Program-made: the position numbers and the translations under genes
The notes under the pieces: generated by a model
Told to the model about the DNA's origin: nothing
What the model saw: the letters and a program-made list of their open reading frames with translations, nothing else
Database searches by the model: none
Part shown: piece after piece, positions 1 to 7,326 of the stretch
Layout of the letters: each line of letters starts with the position of its first letter
How positions within the stretch are numbered: the first letter of the stretch is position 1
Assembly (NCBI GenBank): GCA_900539725.1
Contig: UQDI01000016.1
Coordinates: 1 to 34,897, forward strand
DNA length: 34,897 bases
Reading direction: 5' to 3'
DNA from: an uncultured Eubacteriales bacterium
GTDB taxonomy: Bacteria > Bacillota > Clostridia > Tissierellales > Peptoniphilaceae

Positions 1-3000
1 TGTAGTAGGATCGTTGTCATCGTCTAGATCTTTAATTTCTGGTTTTGTTGTATCTCCTGCTGCTTCCCAAACTGCATATACAGTTTTAGCTTCTGTAATA
101 TTAGCTAAGATTCCATCTTCTGCTGCTGTTGCAGTTTTTGTGCTTGCCCAACCTAGGAATTTATATCCTTCTCTTGTTGGAGCTGCTGGAGCAGTTACTG
201 TTTTATCTTCATTTGTTGTTACTTTTTTAGTAGTTGATTCATCATCAAATTTACCGCCATTAGCATCGAATGTTACTAATTTTTCTTCTGACCATACAGC
301 ATAAACTACTAGATGTCTTTCTACTGGTGTTTCAGCTGTGAATTTGTTTTCTGCTGCTAGTTTTTCAAATTCAGCTGCCGTTGTTACAGTTTTATTTCCT
401 AAAGCTGTTTTACCTGCTTCTGTTACCCAACCTAGGAATGTTTTGCCTTGAGCTGTTGGAGCTGTTGGGAATGCATCTCCAGTATCAGCTTGAACATTAG
501 CACCTGTAAATCCGTTTGCTGTGTATCCGTCTTCTTCATAGAAATTAACGTTGTCTGGAACGATTTTAACTTCTTGTTTCTTGTCTCCTTCAAATGCACC
601 TTCTGTTGCATTGAATAGAACTCTTGCTTTAACCCTATTTTCTAACCAATCTGATGGAACTGATGATCCGTCAGATGTGTTAGCTAAGAATCTCATATCC
701 TTGTAAAGTTTAAATGTTTCCCCTGAAACAGGAGCATTTCTTGTTGGATCGAATTGCTTTAGATAAACTTCATATGGGAAGGCGTAATATTTTTTGTCAT
801 ATACATTTACTTCTTTTGTTGCATCTTTTGTGATGTTTCCATCTTTGTCGTAGTCGTTTTCATCAGCATTTGCCTTTGCGATATAACGCTTACCAGTATT
901 ATCTACATATAATAGTCTTAGAGTACCACCATCGTATCTAGTGAAACCTTGAATACTTTCAGTATCGTGCTTAAAAGCTTCTTCTGTTTCCGGAAGTGAT
1001 CTTGGGTCTCTGTAGATTTGGTTTATCTTTTGATTATCTTTTAGACCTTCTTCAGACATAGCGTAATCATTTGTAAACATTTCTTGGTAAGGACGGTATA
1101 GAGATTTCTTTAGAGTTAGTAAAGACATATTGTCCATTAGGTCAAGCCATGCTAGGTCTGTATAGTTATCTACTCTTTCGAACTTCTCAAAAGTCATAGA
1201 AGCTGTTTCGCCTTCTTGACGTTCGCCCTTAGAGTTGTAGGATTCGATAATTAAATCTGTACCTGGTTCTACCTTACCAAGGTCGATTTGGAAATTACCC
1301 ATAGCTGGTGTAACAGCTTTGTTAGGAGTTCCGGTAATCATATTCTTATCTGTTGCTTCCCAATTTACAATGCCCTTTCCAACTATTTTAAATTCAAAAG
1401 AGGCTTCTTCTTTTTTTCCTACTGGAGTATATCTAACCTTATAGTAACCCCTGTCAGTCTTATAATCCTTATAGATGTGAGTTGTTAATATTCTTCTTTT
1501 ATTTGAACCAACTCCTCCTTCACCAAGACTTAGGACAGGCTTAGATTGGTCTCTTTCTGTACCTGTTTCTAGGTTGTAGAAGTTTACAGATACATTTTCT
1601 TTTCCATAATCTTGTAAAAGTACCCTAACCTTGTCACCTTTTTTGATTGTAGCACCTTCTCTTAAAGTATAAGAGTATTGGCCTGTTACTCCTTCTTTGG
1701 TGATTTGGTCAAGTCCGCCAGTAGCTGAAGCTGATCCATTATAGTAACCTTGTGGTCTTCTTACCAAGGCATCGTTAGGGTCGCCTACTTGGAATAATAC
1801 TCCGTCATTATTAATATCTACTCCAGTATCTACTATAGGTGACTTATAACCTTTTGGTAGAACCATATCTTTATCAAAAGTTCTTTCGTATACTGCCCAG
1901 CCATTAGGGTTTGAATCTACCCATCCAGACATAATCGGGAAGTCTACCTTGTTTTTGCCTGAGATCTTGAAGGTATCGGCAAATTTATTTTTGTCTACCA
2001 TATAGTCTACAGTTGTTATATAACCGTTTTGTTCGTTCAAGATTTTCCAGAAATTGTCATTATGAACTCTAACAACTTTTTCAACATTAGGATTGTTGAA
2101 TTTAGAAGAAGCTAAAACTACATAAGCAAATTTCTTGTTGCCATCTTTGTCATATTTGTAGTTTATTTGATCCTTTTTGATTCCAACTTTGTTATTTGCA
2201 ATTGTTTTTCTGGACCAGTTAAGAACATTGGTATAAGCAATATTGCCATTTTTGTCAGGTTTTAGATAATCAACAAAGGCAGCATCAAAAATTTGAACAT
2301 AAGCTGCAGGTTTTCCTTCTTGCTCGTCTTTCGGATCTCCTACTGCACGTTGTGCTTGGTATTGAGTACTTAAGACAGCAAGTGATGCCAAGTCTTCTTC
2401 TTTTTCATAGTTGCCATATATATATGACAATTCCTTATTTTCAGTTGGATCTGATACAAAAGAAGAGAAGAATCCATTTTGAAGAGCATATGGAAGTGAT
2501 TGAGCCTTACCACCCTTGTAAAATGCCATATCGATATCATTAGCTAATGGTATAGTAGTACTCTTAGTATAAGTTGTGTAGTCCATAGATGAGCCTTTTG
2601 GAGCCATGGCATAAATTCTTTGGAATTTATCGTCCATAAGTCTCATTTGTACAGAGAAGTTTTCTTCTCCCAAAGCTTTTATGGTTGTACCATCTTTTAG
2701 GACAAGGTGGATTGGTAAGTTACGTCTAGAATTACCCTTAGCACCTGTCATTAGACCAAGGTCAAGGACTTTCTCATTTTTGCCCTTACCATCAGTAAAT
2801 TTATATGAGTCTCCATCTTTTCCTTCTCCATAGGATGCATCCCAATCAATTTGATTGAAAAGTTTGCTGTCAAATTTTAGTACCATCCTGTACCATACAC
2901 CGGAAACAGATTGGGTTTTTTCCTTATAAAGAAGTTTGATTACATCTCTACCAGCTGCATTGGTATAGGTACCGTCGTAGTTAAGGTCTGTAATTTGAGT

Positions 3001-3255
3001 TGGTTCTGTTGTTCTAACCCTAACTAGTCTTTGGCCTCCTGCAATATCTACAGGCCAGTTTCTTTCATCGCCTTTGCCTGCTTCCTCATCCCAGTTAGTT
3101 TTTGGCTTTCTGTTTTCAGGAAGGTTAGATGTTACCTGATTTGCGTTAACAGGATCTCCTGCAAAAACATTCACTGGCATCATAGTCACTATCATTAAAA
3201 ATGCCATGACTAGTGCGAGTGTTTTTCGCAAGTAATGTTTTTGAAAATTCTTCAT
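1..3255 (-). CDS. Large secreted surface protein with Listeria-Bacteroides (InlB B-type) repeats, 3' end beyond window
   Basis: Read from an ATG at 3255 with an AAAGGAG ribosome-binding site, the frame stays open for 1085 codons to the left edge, so the C-terminus, where a wall anchor would lie, is not seen. Residues 1 to about 31 form a signal peptide: MKNF-type basic start, hydrophobic core, and a likely cleavage after NVFA. The next roughly 900 residues are Asp/Asn/Lys-rich with no domain I recognise. From about residue 930 there are at least two repeats of the InlB B / flg_new type, seen as KTFLGW, VTFDANGGKF, REGYKFLGW and TVYAVWE, ending in an acidic linker. Repeats of this kind are common in adhesins and surface proteins of anaerobic Firmicutes. 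Role in adhesion or envelope structure is inference. A long leader with its own terminator precedes it. Confidence 0.88.
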   Translation of the reverse strand, partial: MKNFQKHYLRKTLALVMAFLMIVTMMPVNVFAGDPVNANQVTSNLPENRKPKTNWDEEAGKGDERNWPVDIAGGQRLVRVRTTEPTQITDLNYDGTYTNAAGRDVIKLLYKEKTQSVSGVWYRMVLKFDSKLFNQIDWDASYGEGKDGDSYKFTDGKGKNEKVLDLGLMTGAKGNSRRNLPIHLVLKDGTTIKALGEENFSVQMRLMDDKFQRIYAMAPKGSSMDYTTYTKSTTIPLANDIDMAFYKGGKAQSLPYALQNGFFSSFVSDPTENKELSYIYGNYEKEEDLASLAVLSTQYQAQRAVGDPKDEQEGKPAAYVQIFDAAFVDYLKPDKNGNIAYTNVLNWSRKTIANNKVGIKKDQINYKYDKDGNKKFAYVVLASSKFNNPNVEKVVRVHNDNFWKILNEQNGYITTVDYMVDKNKFADTFKISGKNKVDFPIMSGWVDSNPNGWAVYERTFDKDMVLPKGYKSPIVDTGVDINNDGVLFQVGDPNDALVRRPQGYYNGSASATGGLDQITKEGVTGQYSYTLREGATIKKGDKVRVLLQDYGKENVSVNFYNLETGTERDQSKPVLSLGEGGVGSNKRRILTTHIYKDYKTDRGYYKVRYTPVGKKEEASFEFKIVGKGIVNWEATDKNMITGTPNKAVTPAMGNFQIDLGKVEPGTDLIIESYNSKGERQEGETASMTFEKFERVDNYTDLAWLDLMDNMSLLTLKKSLYRPYQEMFTNDYAMSEEGLKDNQKINQIYRDPRSLPETEEAFKHDTESIQGFTRYDGGTLRLLYVDNTGKRYIAKANADENDYDKDGNITKDATKEVNVYDKKYYAFPYEVYLKQFDPTRNAPVSGETFKLYKDMRFLANTSDGSSVPSDWLENRVKARVLFNATEGAFEGDKKQEVKIVPDNVNFYEEDGYTANGFTGANVQADTGDAFPTAPTAQGKTFLGWVTEAGKTALGNKTVTTAAEFEKLAAENKFTAETPVERHLVVYAVWSEEKLVTFDANGGKFDDESTTKKVTTNEDKTVTAPAAPTREGYKFLGWASTKTATAAEDGILANITEAKTVYAVWEAAGDTTKPEIKDLDDDNDPTT

Positions 3256-3338
3256 AATTTTCTCCTTTCTTTTTTTCTTGCATAAAGCAAGTTATTTTTG
3301 ATCAATTGCGCCAGTTTGCTTTAGTCTAATAAAGAATA

Positions 3339-3370
3339 GAAAAAAGACGAGTCGTGCCACGGACTCGTCT
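3339..3370 (-). terminator. Rho-independent terminator inside the surface-protein leader
   Basis: A perfect 9-bp stem (3345-3353 with 3362-3370, AGACGAGTC on the minus strand) has an 8-nt loop CGTGGCAC and is followed on the minus strand by six T. It lies between the promoter and the ATG at 3255, so transcripts must read through it to express the surface protein. Confidence 0.8.
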
Positions 3371-3537
3371 CATATAAATAACCATAGTATGATTGCCTTC
3401 GATTTAAGTTGTGATTACATATACAAAAAAGCTAAATACATGAGTTTACTAGTATATCTATCTTATTTAGCCTTGATAATTCTTATAATAGTACTTACCG
3501 AGTGTCTTAGTGGCACAAAAGACCTTATTCGTTTTGT
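3345..3537 (-). ncRNA. Structured leader RNA or small RNA upstream of the surface protein gene
   Basis: A promoter at 3544-3572 (minus strand) would start a transcript near 3537 that ends at a terminator hairpin 90 bases before the surface protein ATG. The RNA has a 5' hairpin (stem 3504-3508 with 3519-3523), an 8-bp central stem (GCUAAAUA with UAUUUAGC, about 3472-3430) and the 3' terminator hairpin. The 5' loop holds GUGCCAC and the terminator loop holds GUGGCAC, an exact 7-nt complement, so a loop-loop pairing is possible. I recognise no known riboswitch, T-box or 6S RNA consensus. It could be a cis-acting attenuator for the downstream gene or a free small RNA. Confidence 0.5.
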
Positions 3538-3543
3538 ACATAT

Positions 3544-3572
3544 ATTTTAGCATATATTTGTCTAAAAAGCAA
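3544..3572 (-). promoter_or_regulatory. Promoter of leader RNA and surface protein
   Basis: On the minus strand, -35 TTGCTT (3567-3572), a 17-nt spacer and -10 TAAAAT (3544-3549). The upstream side is AT-rich. A run of nine C (3622-3630 on the plus strand) lies about 50 bp upstream of the -35. Confidence 0.65.
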
Positions 3573-3621
3573 ATATATTTTTAAATTTAACGTCGTTTTA
3601 ACAATTTTCCACATACGTGTA

Positions 3622-3630
3622 CCCCCCCCC
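3622..3630. repeat. Homopolymer tract of nine C upstream of the surface-protein promoter
   Basis: Nine consecutive C on the plus strand stand out in very AT-rich DNA. The tract lies upstream of the surface-protein promoter and downstream of the terminator of the small secreted protein. Tracts of this length are prone to slipped-strand length change. Confidence 0.9.
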
Positions 3631-3696
3631 ATCTCATTTTCGCATTGTGTGTCTATAAGTCTTGGCATATACGTTTTTCGTCTAATTGAGAAAAAA

Positions 3697-3721
3697 TGCT
3701 AGGCGATCTACTCGTCTAGCA
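3697..3721 (-). terminator. Terminator of the small secreted protein gene
   Basis: Inverted repeat TGCTAGGCGA (3697-3706) and TCGTCTAGCA (3712-3721), ten pairs with one G-T wobble and a 5-nt loop. On the minus strand it is preceded by AAA and followed by six T. It sits 28 bp past the stop codon at 3750. Confidence 0.8.
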
Positions 3722-3749
3722 TTTGGTCTTCATTATATTCTCTTCCTTA

Positions 3750-4040
3750 TTATATATGGGCTATGTCGTCTAAGGCGTTTTCTTTGATTATGGTCTGTGG
3801 CAATAGCTCTTCGTGCGAAGCGATATATGCCTCGTCTGATGTGAATGGTGCAGTCACTAGTCCACTCGCCACGTCAATGTCAATGGGCTCTTTATCTCTA
3901 TCAACTACCTCGGCGATGACTTCTGTATTGGCTGCGTCTGTGTACTCTGCTTTAACGCTCTCTGCCTTTATGGACTCGAACTGTGCGAGGATATAGGCAA
4001 AGATGAATAGTGTAAACAATAGTCTTTTAAATTTATTCAT
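3750..4040 (-). CDS. Small secreted protein of unknown function (96 aa)
   Basis: The ATG at 4040 has the same AAGGAGAAAATT leader as the large surface protein at 3255. Residues 1 to about 26 make a signal peptide (MNKFKRLL, hydrophobic core, ESIKA). The mature part of about 70 residues is acidic, has no cysteine and no domain I recognise. A good terminator follows. Its neighbour and its similar translation start suggest it belongs with the surface protein, but that is inference. The plus-strand reading frame over the same bases is a shadow: it lacks a ribosome-binding site and a terminator in the right place. Confidence 0.7.
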   Translation of the reverse strand: MNKFKRLLFTLFIFAYILAQFESIKAESVKAEYTDAANTEVIAEVVDRDKEPIDIDVASGLVTAPFTSDEAYIASHEELLPQTIIKENALDDIAHI

Positions 4041-4181
4041 AATTTTCTCCTTTCTTTATGTCTATGATATAAGTATAACAGTTTCGAAAGGCGAAATTAT
4101 TTACAAAATGTATACAAATTTTTCAATTTAATTTTTTTACTTAAAATTATTATTTATAAGAAACAGTACTCTCACCCAATT

Positions 4182-4242
4182 TTGCAATTATTTTGCAGAT
4201 AAAATCAATGAATTTTCTTTACGGAGAACTTTTATGAGCGAA
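4182..4242. repeat. Degenerate partial copy of the structured intergenic repeat
   Basis: A TTATTTTGCAGA block here recurs 110 bp further on at the start of the fuller copy (4293-4436), and the segment closes with TTTTATGAGCGAAA, which resembles the closing arm of the other copies. The interior is short and lacks the conserved GATGATT and AAGGGCT blocks, so I read it as an eroded copy. Confidence 0.4.
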
Positions 4243-4292
4243 ATAGTTCAAAAGTTTTTTTGTATTTGGGAATAGTTCACAAGTAATTATAT

Positions 4293-4436
4293 AATTTCGC
4301 AGTTATTTTGCAGAGCAAACAAGATGATTCTGCGAAGTGGAGAATTTAGCAAGCGATTACGTACAGATGGTACTTTGAGCGAAGCTAAATTCGAACGAGC
4401 AGAAGGGCTTGTTTGAATGCGAAAGAACGCGAAATT
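4293..4436. repeat. Structured intergenic repeat, copy C
   Basis: Nested inverted repeats: outermost AATTTCGC (4293-4300) with GCGAAATT (4429-4436); outer stem CAAACAAG (4316-4323) with CTTGTTTG (4408-4415), flanked by GCA/TGC and TTT/AAA pairs; inner stem GAATTTAGC (4342-4350) with GCTAAATTC (4384-4392), nine perfect pairs; apical GTAC (4361-4364) with GTAC (4370-4373). Conserved blocks GATGATT (4323-4329) and AAGGGCT (4403-4409) match the copies near 28.1 and 29.7 kb. The element abuts the stop codon of the ThiD-like gene. Confidence 0.75.
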
Positions 4437-5203
4437 TATACTTGCCACAAAATCCCGTCCCTATCCGCATTCAAACACATTGTCAAATACTCCAGTCCAA
4501 ATCTAACTGCCTCTTCCATCTTATATCCCTTCGCTAAATATGTGGCGATTGCTGTCGAGACTGTTGCGCCTAGTCCAAAGGCCGCTCTATCTACTCTCTT
4601 CCTATCTATAATTTTCTCTTTGCCATCTATGACGAGGACGTCTTTTAGTTCGCCTTCGAGTGCGCCTCCTGTGATCAAAACGCTCGCGCCATAATCAAGG
4701 TGAAGCTTTTGCGCTGCGTCAAGCATTTTGGTAACTGTAGTGACTTTCATCTCTGTTAAAGTTTCTGCCTCTTTCATATTTGGTGTAAGTAGCGTGACTT
4801 TATGAAAGATCTCTTGCTTTATATACTCTAGTGTTTCGGCGTCTGTGTAGACGTGGCCGAACTTTGATGCGATGACTGGATCTAGTACGACGGGCACGCC
4901 CGCAAAGTATTTATCAAGTGCGTCTTTCACTGCTTTTGCCTGGTTAATGTTTGAGATGAGTCCGACTTTGACGCAGCCGATCTCGAAGTCCTCGCTCGCT
5001 GCCTTGATCTGGTCGTAGACCATGGACGAAGAGAGGGCAAGTCTTGAGATGCACCTTTGTGTATTTTGGCTGGTCACGCATGTTGTCGCGACTGTGCAGT
5101 AGCTATTTAGTTTTAGTGCTGTCTTGACGTCTGCTTCGACGCCTCTTAGGGCGCTTGAGTCTAGTGCCGAGATTGACAGTATTACGGGCTTTTCTTTTAG
5201 CAT
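4436..5203 (-). CDS. ThiD-family (HMP-phosphate/pyridoxal kinase-like) protein with altered active site
   Basis: 255 residues with the ribokinase-like fold of ThiD/PdxK, the usual length for the family. Family marks: VVLDPVIASKFG (ThiD has VLDPVM..KSG), LLTPNMKEAE, and VLITGGALEGE. Two active-site segments differ from true ThiD. The N-terminal substrate loop, normally GSDSSGGAGI, reads ALDSSALRGV, and the anion-hole motif HGTGCT reads FGLGAT, so the catalytic Cys (Asp in pyridoxal kinases) is Ala at residue 213. I infer an atypical substrate or loss of kinase activity, so I give no gene symbol. The start has an AAGGAGATTAGCC leader. It lies 29 nt behind the membrane protein gene, probably in one operon, with no thiamine genes nearby. 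Confidence 0.8.
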   Translation of the reverse strand: MLKEKPVILSISALDSSALRGVEADVKTALKLNSYCTVATTCVTSQNTQRCISRLALSSSMVYDQIKAASEDFEIGCVKVGLISNINQAKAVKDALDKYFAGVPVVLDPVIASKFGHVYTDAETLEYIKQEIFHKVTLLTPNMKEAETLTEMKVTTVTKMLDAAQKLHLDYGASVLITGGALEGELKDVLVIDGKEKIIDRKRVDRAAFGLGATVSTAIATYLAKGYKMEEAVRFGLEYLTMCLNADRDGILWQV

Positions 5204-5232
5204 GGCTAATCTCCTTTATTAAGAAGATTTTA

Positions 5233-5796
5233 TTACATAGCGCCGTTTTTGTCAAGATGCTCGATATTTTTCACTATGTAGTAGTACTTTTCAAGTATAT
5301 CATAGTCCTTTACTCTTAATGCAAGTTCCCCCATTTCAATCTCTACTTTAAGTTTTTGCCCTAAAATATAGTTTTTATTTGCCTTGATGATGTCTTTATG
5401 CTCCTTGTACTTATCAAGATTTTTGTAAGTTATATGAAGTGTGTACCTATCATATAGCTCTTGGTCCACCCACTTTTTGATTTTAAACTCGCAAACATCG
5501 TCCCAGCTTATGCTTAGTGGCCTATATCGAGAAAATTTATCAACGAAGACGTCCTCTTTTAAGACCATGGCCTCTTGTCTAAATATGAGCAGGATGAATT
5601 TTTTGATTGTGTCCAAAATCATTATTAGAAAAAATACAAAGAACAAAGCTGATAGTGCTTGTATAATTGCACCACTATTAAGGTAAAGTCCTAGTATGCC
5701 TAAGGCAATAGTTGTTACGGGGAAGACTGCGAATATGAAGATTAAAATCCATTTGCCGTAGTGTGAGGCGGAATATTTTATTCTGATTTCATCCAT
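5233..5796 (-). CDS. Two-TM membrane protein with PH-like C-terminal domain, function unknown
   Basis: About 187 residues: two hydrophobic helices (roughly residues 16-40 and 45-70 from MDEI), then a soluble beta-rich half with ISWDDVCEFKIKKW, which resembles the bacterial PH-like region of STM3941-type proteins. That match is from memory and tentative. Two starts are possible, ATG at 5814 and ATG at 5796, each behind an AGGTG motif. I prefer 5796 because its AGGTGATATT leader is the same as that of the DUF4143 ATPase gene, and an extended -10 (TGCTATTAT) overlaps the upstream start. It follows the pncB terminator by some 50 bp and leads into the ThiD-like gene. Confidence 0.65.
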   Translation of the reverse strand: MDEIRIKYSASHYGKWILIFIFAVFPVTTIALGILGLYLNSGAIIQALSALFFVFFLIMILDTIKKFILLIFRQEAMVLKEDVFVDKFSRYRPLSISWDDVCEFKIKKWVDQELYDRYTLHITYKNLDKYKEHKDIIKANKNYILGQKLKVEIEMGELALRVKDYDILEKYYYIVKNIEHLDKNGAM

Positions 5797-5844
5797 AATA
5801 TCACCTAGGCTCATAATAGCACCTGATTGTTAAGAAAACGTAAA

Positions 5845-5873
5845 AAGCTCTCTGAGTTTGTCTCAAAGAGCTT
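5845..5873 (-). terminator. Terminator of the dnaX-pncB operon
   Basis: Twelve-pair stem (5845-5856 with 5862-5873, one G-T wobble) with a 5-nt loop, followed on the minus strand by TTTTTA. It lies just past the pncB stop. Confidence 0.85.
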
Positions 5874-5879
5874 CCTATA

Positions 5880-7325
5880 CTAATGTTTCTTATTAAGCAT
5901 ATCGTTTTTAATTGTCCAAAGCTTTTTGCTTAGGTCGACGTAATACTCGTGCGGATTTTCAAGTCTCTTGACTTCGTCCCAAAGCTTATCGACTTCTTCT
6001 AGTGAATACTTTTGCACTTCGTCGATTGTCTTCTTATTATATACTAATTTACCTTTGTCGAAAATTTTCTTTAGTAGCGGCACTGCTGTGTAGTTTGTAA
6101 GTGTTTTCTTCTTCCATGTATATAATGGATGGAAGATCTCGATATCTTTTGTGAAATCGATCTCTTCATCATGTGTTGTAACGAGGTCGGCAAGTGCCTT
6201 TCCTGTTTCGTTGTCGTATAATCTATATAGCTTTTTAAAGCCGGGTGTTGTGATTTTTTCGACGTCGCCACTGATTTTGATCTTGTAAATCTCTTTACCG
6301 TCTTTGAATGTGGATACAAGTTTGTATACGCCGCCAAAAACTGGCTCGCTTCTTGATGTTATCAGTCTTTCGCCAACACCAAAACCATCAATTTGGGCGC
6401 CTTGACCAAGTAGGTCCTTGATCACGTACTCGTCAAGTGAGTTTGAGACCATAATCTTAACGTTTGGGTAGCCTGCTTCGTCGAGCATCTTTCTTGCTTT
6501 TTTCGATAGATAAGCAAGGTCACCTGAGTCTATCCTGATACCGACGCCTTCATGACCATTGGCACGGAGCTCGTCAAAAACTTTTATCGCGTTTGGTATG
6601 CCTTCTTCGAGTGTATTGTATGTGTCAACGAGTAAAACGCAGGAGTCTGGATAAACTTTAGCGTAGGCTCTAAAGGCTTCTAGCTCTGTATCGTACATTT
6701 GTACCCATGAGTGGGCCATGGTGCCTGTGGCGGGAACGCCGAAGAACTTGTCTGTGATAGTGTTTGCTGTGGCTTTCGCGCCACCGATGTAGGCTGCTCT
6801 TGCGCCAAGTATCGCTGCTTCACTCGCTTGAGCGCGTCTCGAGCCAAATTCTGAAACGGCTCTGCCCTTAGCGACTCTAACTATCCTGCTCGCCTTTGTC
6901 GCTATCAAGGATTGGTAGTTTATCGTAAGAAGTATCATTGTCTCCATGATTTGCGCTTCTTTAACTGGGCCCTTAACTATGATGATGGGTTCCTTTGGAA
7001 ATACTGGTGTTCCCTCTTCTACGGCCCATACATCGCAGGTGAATTTGAAATTTCTTAAAAAGTCCAAAAATTCTTCTGAAAATATTTTTTTGCTTTTGAA
7101 ATAATCTATATCATCTTCTGTAAATTTTAGATTTTCTATATATTCAATGACTTGCTCAAGTCCTGCGGCGATGGCGAAGCCACCATTGTCAGGGACTTTT
7201 CTAAAAAACATATCGAAGACTGCCTCTGTATCTGCTACGCCATTGGCAATGTAGCCGTTGGCCATGGTGAACTCGTAGTAGTCTGCCAGCATCGATAGGT
7301 TTATGCTTTTATTATCTTTATTCAT
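5880..7325 (-). CDS. pncB: Nicotinate phosphoribosyltransferase
   Basis: Makes nicotinate mononucleotide from nicotinate and PRPP with ATP (EC 6.3.4.21), the entry step of the Preiss-Handler NAD salvage route, in the cytosol. The 481-residue length fits the Firmicutes family. Visible marks are LADYYEFTMANGY at the N-terminus, EFGSRRAQ, TGTMAHSWVQ, LLVDTYNT, IRIDSGDLAYLSKKAR and GFGVGERLITS. The start has a GAGGATTAAG ribosome-binding site and lies 1 nt past the fni stop, so it is the last gene of the dnaX operon; a strong terminator follows. No sign of damage. Confidence 0.95.
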   Translation of the reverse strand: MNKDNKSINLSMLADYYEFTMANGYIANGVADTEAVFDMFFRKVPDNGGFAIAAGLEQVIEYIENLKFTEDDIDYFKSKKIFSEEFLDFLRNFKFTCDVWAVEEGTPVFPKEPIIIVKGPVKEAQIMETMILLTINYQSLIATKASRIVRVAKGRAVSEFGSRRAQASEAAILGARAAYIGGAKATANTITDKFFGVPATGTMAHSWVQMYDTELEAFRAYAKVYPDSCVLLVDTYNTLEEGIPNAIKVFDELRANGHEGVGIRIDSGDLAYLSKKARKMLDEAGYPNVKIMVSNSLDEYVIKDLLGQGAQIDGFGVGERLITSRSEPVFGGVYKLVSTFKDGKEIYKIKISGDVEKITTPGFKKLYRLYDNETGKALADLVTTHDEEIDFTKDIEIFHPLYTWKKKTLTNYTAVPLLKKIFDKGKLVYNKKTIDEVQKYSLEEVDKLWDEVKRLENPHEYYVDLSKKLWTIKNDMLNKKH

Positions 7326-7326
7326 C

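Noticed and set aside
14..304. Plus-strand open frame at the left edge
   Set aside because: Shadow of the surface protein; the minus frame gives clear InlB B-type repeats over the same bases.
3345..3537. Known riboswitch, T-box, 6S RNA or tmRNA in the surface-protein leader
   Set aside because: I looked for the T-box GGUGG motif, SAM, cobalamin, preQ1, fluoride and c-di-GMP signatures and found none; kept as an unassigned structured leader.
4436..5203. Assignment as a functional thiD or pdxK
   Set aside because: The catalytic Cys/Asp position is Ala and the substrate loop is changed, so a gene symbol would mislead.
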